A DNA stretch of 64,000 nucleotides from Hyphomicrobiales bacterium (GTDB taxonomy: Bacteria; Pseudomonadota; Alphaproteobacteria; Rhizobiales; Xanthobacteraceae). The notes below the pieces were generated by a model that was given only the letters and a program-made list of their open reading frames with translations, made no database searches and was not told the origin of the DNA. Both the position numbers and the translations under genes were made by a program. The stretch spans positions 62,001-126,000 of the forward strand of contig PNAI01000016.1 in assembly GCA_003169835.1 (NCBI GenBank). The letters run 5' to 3'. Each line of letters begins with the position of its first letter. The stretch's first letter is position 1. Positions 1 through 10,746 of the stretch are shown piece by piece.

Positions 1-452
<452 letters not shown>

Positions 453-466
453 TCGAGGAGGACAAG

Positions 467-1330
467 ATGCCGCACGCGACGACCAGCGACAAGGTGCGGC
501 TCTATTACGAAGAGGCGGGAAGCGGCACGCCTATCCTGTTTGTGCACGAATTCGCCGGCGACCATCGCAATTGGGAGCCGCAGATGCGCTATTTCTCCCG
601 TCGGCATCGCTGTATCGCCTATTCCGCGCGCGGCTATAAGCCGTCCGACGTGCCGAGCGACGCCGGCGCCTATACCTACAAGCACTGGATCAGCGATGCG
701 ATCGCGGTGCTCGATCATCTAAAGATCGTCAAGGCGCATTTCGTGGGCCTCTCCATGGGCGGTTACACAGTGGTGCTGATCGGGACCCATCATCCGGGGC
801 GCGCGTTGTCGTTGACCGCGGCGGGTGCGGGCTCGGGCTCGGAGCGGGCGCAAACGGAGGAATTTAGAAAAAATGCGCTGGCCACGGCTGACTTGTTTGA
901 AAAATTCGGTTCGGCGGAAGTGGTGCGGACTTATGGACTCAGCCCGCCACGAATTTCGTTTCTGTTGAAGGACCCGCGCGGGTTTGCCGATTTCAACGCG
1001 GCCTTCGCCGCGCATGACGCGCAGGGCTCGGCGCATACCATGCGCGGGTTTCAGGCCGCGCGGCCGTCGCTGTACGATTTTGAGACCGACATCCGGCGCA
1101 TAGCGGTGCCGACTCTGATCGTGGTTGGCGATGAGGACGAGCCGTGCTTGGAGCCAAGCTTTCGGCTCAAACAATGGATCGCGCCCTCCGGGTTGGTGGT
1201 GTTCCCCAAGACCGGACATGTCGTGAATCAAGAAGAGCCGGCGCTTTTCAATCAAATGGTCGGCGATTTCATCGGCCGGGTTGAGGCAGGCCGCTGGCCG
1301 CCGCGCGATCCGCGTTCAATGCGGAAATAG
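467..1330 (+). CDS. alpha/beta hydrolase, aromatic-catabolism associated
   Basis: This is a 287-residue alpha/beta-hydrolase-fold protein. The ORF-track start at 449 is a TTG overlapping pobA; the ATG at 467 is preferred because GAGGAGG ends 5 bases before it. Seen in order are the oxyanion-hole region around LFVHEFAGDH, the nucleophile elbow GLSMGG (Ser near residue 96), a late acid in VVGDEDEP, and the catalytic His in KTGHVVNQEEP. No signal peptide is visible, so it should be cytoplasmic. It is broadly like enol-lactonases and C-C bond hydrolases of aromatic pathways, and its place between pobA and a ring-hydroxylating oxygenase fits that. The substrate cannot be assigned. Confidence 0.8.
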   Translation: MPHATTSDKVRLYYEEAGSGTPILFVHEFAGDHRNWEPQMRYFSRRHRCIAYSARGYKPSDVPSDAGAYTYKHWISDAIAVLDHLKIVKAHFVGLSMGGYTVVLIGTHHPGRALSLTAAGAGSGSERAQTEEFRKNALATADLFEKFGSAEVVRTYGLSPPRISFLLKDPRGFADFNAAFAAHDAQGSAHTMRGFQAARPSLYDFETDIRRIAVPTLIVVGDEDEPCLEPSFRLKQWIAPSGLVVFPKTGHVVNQEEPALFNQMVGDFIGRVEAGRWPPRDPRSMRK

Positions 1331-1390
1331 ACGCGAGGGGCTCCGAAGGTTAAGTTTGCAGGGCAGTTACGGGTAAGAGGACCGCAAGCC

Positions 1391-2704
1391 ATGCTGAGCG
1401 CCGAGCAAAACGATCGCATCACCCGCGTCGGGCCGGACAAGCCGGCCGGAACGCTGTTGCGCCGCTATTGGCAGCCTGCTGCGCTGGTCGATGAACTCAC
1501 CGGCAACCGGCCGATCAAAGCCATCAAGCTGCTCGGCGAAGATCTCGTGATTTTCAAGGACGACAAGGGACACTATGGCCTGGTCGGGCGCTCCTGCCCG
1601 CATCGCGGCACGGATTTGGCCTACGGGCGGCTCGAAGACGGCGGCTTGCGCTGCGCGTTCCATGGCTGGCTGTTCGATGTCAACGGCAAATGCCTGCAGA
1701 CACCAGCCGAGCCGGAAGACAGCAATCTGTGCGCCAAGATTCAGCACAAGGCCTATCCGGTGGTGGAACGCAGCGGAATCTTATTTGCTTACATGGGGCC
1801 GGGCGAGGCGCCGGAATTTCCTCATTTCGATTGCTTCGTCGCGCCCGCAACACACACGTTCGCGTTCAAGGGTATGATCGATTGCAATTGGCTGCAGTCG
1901 CTCGAAGTGGGCATCGATCCGGCGCACACGTCATTCCTGCATCGCTTCTTCCACGACGAGGACCCGAAGGAAGGCTACGGCAAATTGTTCCGCGACACCT
2001 CGATCGATTCGGAAATGCCGATGACGAAAATCATGCGCGAGTTCCCGCGCCCGCGCATCGAGGTGGAGCCGACCGACTACGGCATGCGCGTCGTCACGCT
2101 GCGAGAGATCAGCGAGAAGAACACGCATGTGCGCGTGACCAATCTGATGTTTCCCAATGCATTCATTATCCCGATGAGCCGGGAGATGACGATCACGCAG
2201 TGGCATGTGCCGATCGACGACAAGCGGCACTACTGGTATGCCATCTTCACGAGTTTTGGTGCACCGGTGAACAAAGACGAGATGCGGCGCCAGCGCCTTG
2301 AGCTGTATGAATTGCCCGACTACATCCCGCGCAAAAACAAGCGCAACGATTATGGCTTCGATCCGCATGAGCAGGAGCACGATACGTATACGGGCATGGG
2401 AGCCGACATCAACGTGCACGATCAATGGGCGTGCGAGTCGATGGGCGAGATCGCGGATCGCACGCAGGAGCATCTCGGCCAATCGGACAAAGGGATCACG
2501 GCGTACCGGCGTCTGTTGAGGATGGCGATTGACGAGGTGGAAAAGGGCGGCACACCGCTGATGGTGCTCGATGCGCAATCGGCGGCCAAGATCATGGGGC
2601 CGGCCGCTATCGACGGCATCGGGCCGACCGACGACTGGCAGGGCTACTGGCAGAAGACCGACGCGAGCAAGCGCAAGGCCGCAAGCTGGGCCAACGGCCG
2701 CTGA
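1391..2704 (+). CDS. Rieske aromatic ring-hydroxylating oxygenase, phthalate 4,5-dioxygenase-like
   Basis: This 437-residue terminal oxygenase would use electrons from a reductase to insert O2 into an aromatic ring. The N-terminal Rieske domain has the [2Fe-2S] ligand pair CPH (about residue 70) and CAFH (about residue 90). The catalytic domain carries the likely mononuclear iron His ligands in GIDPAHTSFLHR. Sequence style and length match the homo-oligomeric phthalate/vanillate-type alpha subunits, which need no beta subunit. No dedicated reductase lies in the window. AAGAGGACC precedes the ATG. The next gene starts within 10 bases of the stop, indicating one operon. Exact substrate unknown; the neighbouring GS-like ligase may be informative. 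Confidence 0.88.
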   Translation: MLSAEQNDRITRVGPDKPAGTLLRRYWQPAALVDELTGNRPIKAIKLLGEDLVIFKDDKGHYGLVGRSCPHRGTDLAYGRLEDGGLRCAFHGWLFDVNGKCLQTPAEPEDSNLCAKIQHKAYPVVERSGILFAYMGPGEAPEFPHFDCFVAPATHTFAFKGMIDCNWLQSLEVGIDPAHTSFLHRFFHDEDPKEGYGKLFRDTSIDSEMPMTKIMREFPRPRIEVEPTDYGMRVVTLREISEKNTHVRVTNLMFPNAFIIPMSREMTITQWHVPIDDKRHYWYAIFTSFGAPVNKDEMRRQRLELYELPDYIPRKNKRNDYGFDPHEQEHDTYTGMGADINVHDQWACESMGEIADRTQEHLGQSDKGITAYRRLLRMAIDEVEKGGTPLMVLDAQSAAKIMGPAAIDGIGPTDDWQGYWQKTDASKRKAASWANGR

Positions 2705-2713
2705 TATCCGGTG

Positions 2714-4210
2714 ATGTCCTCGCACAAGCGACGATCGTCCGGCTTGAGCTTCGTCGATCGCCACAGTCTGTGGACCGGCGCGCAGGCCAAGGCCGCGCTT
2801 GGTGTGGAGCGGGCGATCAAGCAGCAAAAGCTTGAGCTGGTGCGATTCTCATTCGTCGATCAGCACGGGATCTTGCGCGGCAAGACACTCGTTGCATCGG
2901 AAGCCGCGCGTGCCATGCGTGACGGCGTCACGATGACGAGCACGCTGCTCGCGAAAGACACATCGCATCGAAACGTGTTTTCACTCTTCGGGGCCTGTGG
3001 CGGTATGGGCATTCCCGAGATGGAAGGCGCGGGCAACATTGTGATGGTGGCCGATCCGGAAACCTTTCGCGTGCTGCCGTGGGCGGAAAGCACCGGCTGG
3101 GTGTTGTGCGATATCTTTTTTGACAACGGTAAACCCGTGCCGCTCTCCACGCGCCAGCTTTATCGCGATGTATTGGCGAAGCTTGCGAAGGTCGGCTTCG
3201 ATTATTTCGCCGGTCTCGAAGTCGAATTTCATCTGTTCAAGATCGAAGATTTAAGGCTTGCGCCCGAGACGCTCACCTGGCCGCCCGAGCCGCCAAGAGT
3301 AAGCCACACCACGCACGGCTTTCAGTATCTGACCGAGGGACGCTACGACCAAGTCGCTCCGATCATGGAGATTTTGCGGAAAAACATCGCAGCACTCGGC
3401 CTGCCGTTGCGCTCGCTCGAAGTGGAGTTTGGCCCTAGCCAGTATGAATTCACCTTTGCGCCCGAATTGGGCATGGTCGCCGCCGACGCGATGGTGCTGT
3501 TGCGCAGCGCCATGAAGCAGATGGCGCGGCGGTATGGTTATCTCGTGAGCTTCATGTGCCGGCCAGGATTGCCCAATACGCTCGCCAGCGGCTGGCATCT
3601 GCATCAATCGCTGCTCGATCGCAAAACGAAATCCAATGTCTTCGTGTCGCGCGACAAGAAGGATCTGCTCTCGCCGTTCGGCCGCAGCTTTCTCGCAGGC
3701 CTGCTGGCGCATGCGCGCGCGGCGACCGCGTTCGCGACACCCACCATCAACGGCTACAAGCGCTATCACGGCGTCAATTCGATGGCGCCGATCCAGGCTG
3801 TGTGGGCGCGCGACAATCGCGGCGTCATGGTGCGGGTGATGGGCGATGCAGGAGAAGAGGCAACGCATCTGGAGAACCGTGCCGGTGAGCCGCTGGCCAA
3901 TCCTTATCTCTACATGGCCTCGCAAATTCATGCGGGGCTCGACGGCGTTGCGCGCAAGCTCGATCCCGGGCCGTCCGCCGATTCGCCATACGAAGTTTCC
4001 GCCGAGCCGATGCCCAAAACGCTGGATGAGGCGCTGGCCGCGCTACGCAAGGACGAATGTTTCCGTGCGGGATTCGGGGATGCGTTCGTGAATTACTACG
4101 CGCACATCAAGGAGGCCGAGATCGCCCGTTTCCGTAAAGATTCCAAGGATAACAAGGGCTCAACCGAAGTCACCGATTGGGAGCAACGCGAATATTTCGA
4201 TTTATTTTGA
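2714..4210 (+). CDS. glutamine synthetase-family gamma-glutamyl ligase
   Basis: This 498-residue GS-fold protein is longer than housekeeping GlnA (about 470). Core motifs are present: GLEVEFHLF and EVEFGPSQYEF (metal and glutamate site), SGWHLHQS (HxH), NGYKRYHGVNS, DNRGVMVRV (nucleotide/phosphate site) and ENRAGEPLANPYLY. It should therefore be catalytically competent. Family members outside nitrogen assimilation join glutamate to amines, as in gamma-glutamylputrescine, gamma-glutamylanilide or gamma-glutamyl-isopropylamide synthesis. It starts within 10 bases of the stop of a Rieske oxygenase, so I infer an amine or aromatic amine substrate rather than ammonia. GTG at 2711 is an alternative start; neither has a clear Shine-Dalgarno, which suggests coupling to the oxygenase gene. 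Confidence 0.8.
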   Translation: MSSHKRRSSGLSFVDRHSLWTGAQAKAALGVERAIKQQKLELVRFSFVDQHGILRGKTLVASEAARAMRDGVTMTSTLLAKDTSHRNVFSLFGACGGMGIPEMEGAGNIVMVADPETFRVLPWAESTGWVLCDIFFDNGKPVPLSTRQLYRDVLAKLAKVGFDYFAGLEVEFHLFKIEDLRLAPETLTWPPEPPRVSHTTHGFQYLTEGRYDQVAPIMEILRKNIAALGLPLRSLEVEFGPSQYEFTFAPELGMVAADAMVLLRSAMKQMARRYGYLVSFMCRPGLPNTLASGWHLHQSLLDRKTKSNVFVSRDKKDLLSPFGRSFLAGLLAHARAATAFATPTINGYKRYHGVNSMAPIQAVWARDNRGVMVRVMGDAGEEATHLENRAGEPLANPYLYMASQIHAGLDGVARKLDPGPSADSPYEVSAEPMPKTLDEALAALRKDECFRAGFGDAFVNYYAHIKEAEIARFRKDSKDNKGSTEVTDWEQREYFDLF

Positions 4211-4301
4211 GTGGCGCGCGGGCCAGCATTGCGGTTTCAAGCTACAAAATTGCCGCAAATGGCATACAATCCTTGTGTGACGAGAGTCGGCGGGTGAAGT
4301 G

Positions 4302-5027
4302 ATGCGTTTTGGTTTAGGGGTCGTATCGCTCTTTGCGATATTCGCTGTCGCGAGCCAGGTGCAGGCTGGCAGCAAAGAAGACTGGCAGGATTGCCGGGCC
4401 GATCATCCCGACCGCAACATTACGGGATGTTCGAAGATCATCGAGGCGCGCAAGGAGTCCGTTAAAGATCGCGCCGCTGCGTACTACAGCCGCGGTAGCG
4501 CCTACGGCGAGAGAAGCGATTACGGCCGCGCCATCGCCGATTACGACGAGGCGATCAAACTCAATCCAAACAATTTCGATGTCTATATCAGCCGCGGCCT
4601 GATCTACGAGGCCAAGGGTGACAAGGATCACGCCATTGCCGACTACAGCGAGGCGATCCGGCTCAATCCGAAGTTTTCCTCGGTGTATTTCACGCGCGGC
4701 AACGCCTACGAGGACAAGGGCGACCACGACATGGCGATCGCCGATTACACCGAAGCAATTCGGCTCTATCCCAAGCATACCAATGCGTATTACAGCCGCG
4801 CCGCGGTGTCGGAAAAGAAGGGCAATTTCGACGATGCCATCGCCGATTATTCGGCGGCGATCAAGCTGCACCCGGGCTACACCGCCGCCTACAACAACCG
4901 CGGCAATGCCTATCGCGCCAAGGGCGAAAAGGAAAAAGCGGTGGCGGATTATAAGCGCGCGCTTGCCATTAATCCGAACCTGCAGTCGGCGAGGGATAGC
5001 TTCAAGGCGCTGGGCGCCGCGCCGTAA
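4302..5027 (+). CDS. secreted TPR-repeat protein
   Basis: A 241-residue protein with an N-terminal signal peptide (MRFGLGVVSLFAIFAVASQVQA, cut after AQA-like VQA). Then come about five consecutive tetratricopeptide units with the repeated pattern AIADYxEAIxLxPxxxxxYxxRG, each 34 residues long. Such periplasmic TPR proteins act as protein-binding scaffolds; the partner is not evident. ATG 4302 is preferred over GTG 4299, which overlaps it. It is convergent with gyrB, 43 bases apart, with only an imperfect inverted repeat (CTTCTTGTCA and TGACGAAGAAG) between them. Confidence 0.85.
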   Translation: MRFGLGVVSLFAIFAVASQVQAGSKEDWQDCRADHPDRNITGCSKIIEARKESVKDRAAAYYSRGSAYGERSDYGRAIADYDEAIKLNPNNFDVYISRGLIYEAKGDKDHAIADYSEAIRLNPKFSSVYFTRGNAYEDKGDHDMAIADYTEAIRLYPKHTNAYYSRAAVSEKKGNFDDAIADYSAAIKLHPGYTAAYNNRGNAYRAKGEKEKAVADYKRALAINPNLQSARDSFKALGAAP

Positions 5028-5070
5028 CGCTTCTTGTCAGTCCGGCAATGACGAAGAAGATGTTGATCTC

Positions 5071-7626
<2,556 letters not shown>

Positions 7627-7754
7627 TTAAAGGGGCAGGGGCCCCGGAAAGCGCCCTGGAATCGGGTTGAAAAACGGCGCGGTTTTGAATGCTTTTCAGG
7701 AGTTAATTTTTCCCTAAAATTTGTGTGCCTGGGGGTCATCGCGCGCCTGCGCAT

Positions 7755-8900
7755 TCAGCGCTTGGGCAGCACGCGTCCGGGGCTGATCTCGAAGACTTCC
7801 GCGCGATCTGCGATCTCGGCGAAGGCTAAAGGATCCGCGCCGGTCATCCAGACCTGCGCGCCGAGGCGTTCAAGCGCCTCATAGAGCGCGCTGCGCCGCG
7901 CCGGATCGAGATGGGCCACGATCTCGTCAAGCAGCAGCAGCGGCGAGGATCCGGTCATCTCGGCAATCAGCCCGGCATGGGCGAGCACAAGTCCGATGAG
8001 CAATGCCTTCTGCTCGCCGGTCGAGGCGTCGGAAGCCGGGATGTTCTTAGGCGCGTAGGTGACCGCGAGGTCGGTCAGATGCGGGCCGACGGTAGTGCGG
8101 CCGGCGGCGGCATCGCGGGAGCGGTTGTCTCGGAGCACAGCGCGGTAGCGATCCTCGATCTCGCTCGCCGGATGATCCGGCAGCAGGCGCTCGATCCAGC
8201 CGTCGAGCGCAATCTCGGCTGCGGGAAATACGCTGTCCTTACGGGCGGCGAGCGCGCCTTGCAGGCGGCGCACGGTCTCCGCGCGCAAGGCTGAGACCGC
8301 CACGCCAAGCTCGGCGGTTTCGTGCTCGATGGCATCGAGCCAGTGCAGGTCGGGGCGCGGCTCCTCCAGCAGGCGATTGCGCGAGCGCAAGGCACGCTCC
8401 AGCGCATTGACGCGGCCGGGATGCTCGGCGTCGACGGCAAGTACCAGACGGTCCAGGAAACGGCGGCGCTCGGAGGCGGGGCCGGAAAAAAGCTGGTCCA
8501 TCGCGGGCGTGAGCCACACGACACGCAGGTGATCGGCAAATGCCGCAGCCGAGGTGACCGGCTCGCGGTCGATCCGGCATTTGCGCGCGGGCGTTATGTC
8601 GGCTGTGGGCGGTTCGATACCGGTGCCCAGTGTGACGAGGCCGAGCATGCCTTCGATTTCGGCGGATACGGCCCAAGAAACGTCAGACGCGCCGTCGCAT
8701 TCGCTGAAGGCAATCTCTTCGAAGGTGGCGCGGCGCAAGCCGCGACCCGGCATCAGCAGCGAGATAGCTTCGATGAGATTGGTCTTGCCGGCGCCGTTCG
8801 GTCCGACGAGGAGAACGAGATTGCCCGACACGTCTAAGCTCGCCGCGTGGTAGCTGCGGAAATTGGTCAGGCTGAGATGGTGGATCGCGGCGGCGGTCAT
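7755..8900 (-). CDS. recF: DNA replication/repair protein RecF
   Basis: RecF is an SMC-like ATPase that loads RecA at gaps and stalled forks with RecO and RecR. The 381-residue product has Walker A GPNGAGKTN near residue 34, the signature STGEQKALLIGL, and Walker B LLLLDEIVAHLD, in the correct order. The ATG at 8900 (MTAAAIHHLSLTNFRSY) matches the usual family start. In most relatives it directly follows dnaN; here a repeat-flanked DUF559 gene separates them. Confidence 0.95.
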   Translation of the reverse strand: MTAAAIHHLSLTNFRSYHAASLDVSGNLVLLVGPNGAGKTNLIEAISLLMPGRGLRRATFEEIAFSECDGASDVSWAVSAEIEGMLGLVTLGTGIEPPTADITPARKCRIDREPVTSAAAFADHLRVVWLTPAMDQLFSGPASERRRFLDRLVLAVDAEHPGRVNALERALRSRNRLLEEPRPDLHWLDAIEHETAELGVAVSALRAETVRRLQGALAARKDSVFPAAEIALDGWIERLLPDHPASEIEDRYRAVLRDNRSRDAAAGRTTVGPHLTDLAVTYAPKNIPASDASTGEQKALLIGLVLAHAGLIAEMTGSSPLLLLDEIVAHLDPARRSALYEALERLGAQVWMTGADPLAFAEIADRAEVFEISPGRVLPKR

Positions 8901-8930
8901 TGCGGTACCCGGGCAGCGGGTCGCAGCTCC

Positions 8931-8987
8931 TTACCCTCTCCCCTTGTGGGAGAGGATGGCGCGCGAAGCGCGCCGGGTGAGGGGTCA
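8931..8987. repeat. left inverted repeat flanking DUF559 gene
   Basis: A 57-base element with two stem-loops: CCCTCTCCC/GGGAGAGG around a short loop, and GGCGCGC-GAA-GCGCGCC. It ends GGGTGAGGGGTCA. The last three bases, TCA, are the complement of the TGA stop of the DUF559 gene. The reverse complement of the element at 9359-9418 matches it in both outer arms, with one mismatch in the first arm and a different but still self-complementary central stem. Confidence 0.9.
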
Positions 8988-9359
8988 ACGATCGTCAGGA
9001 TTGAGACGCGCGAATAGGTCTTCAAGAATTGCTTTTGGCTGCTTGAGGACATCGTTGTTCCAGTAACGCAGGACGCGAAAGCCTTCTTGTTGCCTCAAGA
9101 CGGCATCGCGTATCTTGTCGCGTAGCGATGAAGCGTGTTGGCCGCCATCGATTTCAACGACGAGCCGTTGGTCGAAGCATACGAAGTCCAAGATATAGCT
9201 TCGAAAGGGTACTTGCCGACGAAATTTATGAGCTGCTAACCGCCAGTCACGTAACAATAGCCACATGGCGCTTTCGGCATCGGTTGGTCCACGCCGCATG
9301 CGCTTCGCGTGCTTTAGACCCAGACGATTGACTGGACGATGATGTGCGCTGATGGGCAT
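8985..9359 (-). CDS. DUF559 endonuclease-domain protein (Vsr-like fold)
   Basis: A 124-residue protein of the DUF559 family, related to very-short-patch-repair and restriction-endonuclease-like folds. Visible are RRGPTDAESAMWLLLRDWRL, FRRQVPFRSYILDFVCFDQRL, VVEIDGGQH (probable metal-binding acidic core with the upstream D/E) and GFRVLRYWNNDVL. Nuclease activity is inferred from the fold only. The gene fills the space between two inverted repeats exactly. The upstream repeat supplies the AGGGG Shine-Dalgarno, with TC before the ATG, and the downstream repeat supplies the TGA stop. It sits between dnaN and recF in the same orientation. Cargo or driver of a small mobile unit is my inference. Confidence 0.85.
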   Translation of the reverse strand: MPISAHHRPVNRLGLKHAKRMRRGPTDAESAMWLLLRDWRLAAHKFRRQVPFRSYILDFVCFDQRLVVEIDGGQHASSLRDKIRDAVLRQQEGFRVLRYWNNDVLKQPKAILEDLFARLNPDDR

Positions 9360-9418
9360 GACCCCTCACCCGGCTCGACCTTCGGTCGAGCCACCCTCTC
9401 CCACAAGGGGAGAGGGTA
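9359..9418. repeat. right inverted repeat flanking DUF559 gene
   Basis: A 60-base element, inverted copy of 8931-8987. It reads TGACCCCTCACCC, then the stem GGCTCGACC-TTC-GGTCGAGCC, then CCCTCTCCC/GGGAGAGGG and TAA. The central stem differs from the left copy (GGCGCGC) but remains perfectly paired, so the structure rather than the bases is kept. On the minus strand it forms the 5' leader and ribosome-binding site of the DUF559 gene. Confidence 0.9.
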
Positions 9419-9456
9419 AGAGGCAGCTGTCGCCAGGTAAACGGCCTACACCCGCA

Positions 9457-10575
9457 TTACACTCTCATGGGCATCAGCACATAAAGCGCGCCGTTGGATT
9501 CCTTGTCTTGGATCAGCGTGGGCGAGCCCGGATCGGCGAGCTTGAGGAGCGCCACTTCGCCGTCGAGCTGGGCGGCGATGTCGAGCAGGTAGCGCGAATT
9601 AAATCCGATGTCGATCGGATCGGAGCCGTACTCGACTTCGAGCTCCTCGGTCGCACTGCCGGAATCCGGATTGGTGACGGACAGCACAAGCCGGCCGCCG
9701 GTGAGCGAGAGTTTTACCGCGCGTCCGCGTTCGCTCGAGACCGTCGATACGCGATCGACGGCGGCTTCGAAGTCCTTCTTGGTGACCGTGAGTTCCTTGT
9801 CGTTGCCGGTCGGAATCACGCGCGCGTAGTCGGGAAACGTGCCGTCGATCAGCTTGGAAGTGAGCACCACATCGCCGACATTGAAGCGGATTTTCGCCTG
9901 CGAGAGCTGGATTTCGATTTCCGCCTCGCTGTCCTCGATCAGGCGCTGCACTTCGCCGACGGTTTTGCGCGGGATGATGACGCCGGGCATGGAGGCGGCA
10001 CCTGAGGGAAGCGCAAGCTCGAACTGCGCCAAGCGATGGCCGTCGGTTGCAACCGCACGCAGCCTTGCCGATTTGCCGGTGCCTGCCGTGTGCAGATAGA
10101 TGCCGTTGAGGTAGTAGCGCGTCTCTTCCGTAGAAATCGCAAACTGGGTCTTGTCGATCAGGCGCTTGAGATCGGCCGCGGGAAGCTTGAACTTGTGGGT
10201 CATGTCGCCGGCGGCGAGATCGGGAAAATCGCTCTCCGGCAGCGTCTGGAGCGTAAAACGCGAACGGCCGGCGCGGATCGAGAGCACGGCGCGGTCGCCT
10301 GAGGCCTCGAGCACGACCTGCGAGCCTTCCGGCAGCTTGCGCACGATCTCGTAGAACATATGCGCCGGCACCGTGGTCGCCCCGCCGGGAGAGACTTCGG
10401 CTGCGACGGTTTCGATGACTTCGAGGTCGAGGTCGGTGGCCTTGAGGTGGAGCGCCGATTTCTCCGCCCGCACGAGCACGTTGGCAAGAATGGGAATCGT
10501 GTTCCGGCGCTCGACCACACGATGCATGTGGGAGAGCGATTTCAGCAGCTCTGCGCGCTCGACGGTGACCTTCAT
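9457..10575 (-). CDS. dnaN: DNA polymerase III beta sliding clamp
   Basis: The 372-residue product is the ring-shaped processivity clamp. The family start MKVTVERAELLKSL is at 10575; the track start at 10608 is an upstream TTG. Typical features are RRNTIPILANVLV, DLDLEV, FYEIVRKLP, TRYYLNGIYLH, TDGHRLA and the C-terminal cleft segment ending YVLMPMRV. It lies 171 bases downstream of dnaA with a strong hairpin in the gap, and is followed by the repeat-flanked DUF559 gene. Confidence 0.96.
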   Translation of the reverse strand: MKVTVERAELLKSLSHMHRVVERRNTIPILANVLVRAEKSALHLKATDLDLEVIETVAAEVSPGGATTVPAHMFYEIVRKLPEGSQVVLEASGDRAVLSIRAGRSRFTLQTLPESDFPDLAAGDMTHKFKLPAADLKRLIDKTQFAISTEETRYYLNGIYLHTAGTGKSARLRAVATDGHRLAQFELALPSGAASMPGVIIPRKTVGEVQRLIEDSEAEIEIQLSQAKIRFNVGDVVLTSKLIDGTFPDYARVIPTGNDKELTVTKKDFEAAVDRVSTVSSERGRAVKLSLTGGRLVLSVTNPDSGSATEELEVEYGSDPIDIGFNSRYLLDIAAQLDGEVALLKLADPGSPTLIQDKESNGALYVLMPMRV

Positions 10576-10705
10576 GCGGAAGCCTGCTGCGTCTGTGGCA
10601 ATGCTCAATTAAAGGGACGAGAAGGGTGGCGCGGGCACATGCGTAACGCAAGGGCGGGCGAATGGCCCGTCCCCGTTTTACCCAGCCGTTTTGTGACAGA
10701 CGCCG

Positions 10706-10731
10706 CTGCGGACGAGGTCACTCGTCCGCAG
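10706..10731 (-). other. perfect 11-bp hairpin in the dnaA-dnaN gap
   Basis: CTGCGGACGAG, loop GTCA, CTCGTCCGCAG: a perfect 11-base-pair stem, 15 bases after the dnaA stop on the coding strand. No T-run follows on either strand, so it is not a classical intrinsic terminator. It may protect the 3' end of dnaA mRNA or partly attenuate read-through into dnaN (inference). Confidence 0.6.
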
Positions 10732-10746
10732 AGACGGGATGGCTGC

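Noticed and set aside
5028-5070. Terminator between the TPR gene and gyrB
   Set aside because: The inverted repeat CTTCTTGTCA/TGACGAAGAAG needs a bulge and lacks a T-run, so it is mentioned only in passing.
8931-9418. Insertion sequence or transposon with target-site duplication
   Set aside because: There is no transposase and I could not find a clear target duplication outside the repeats; only the repeat-flanked nuclease-like gene is supported.
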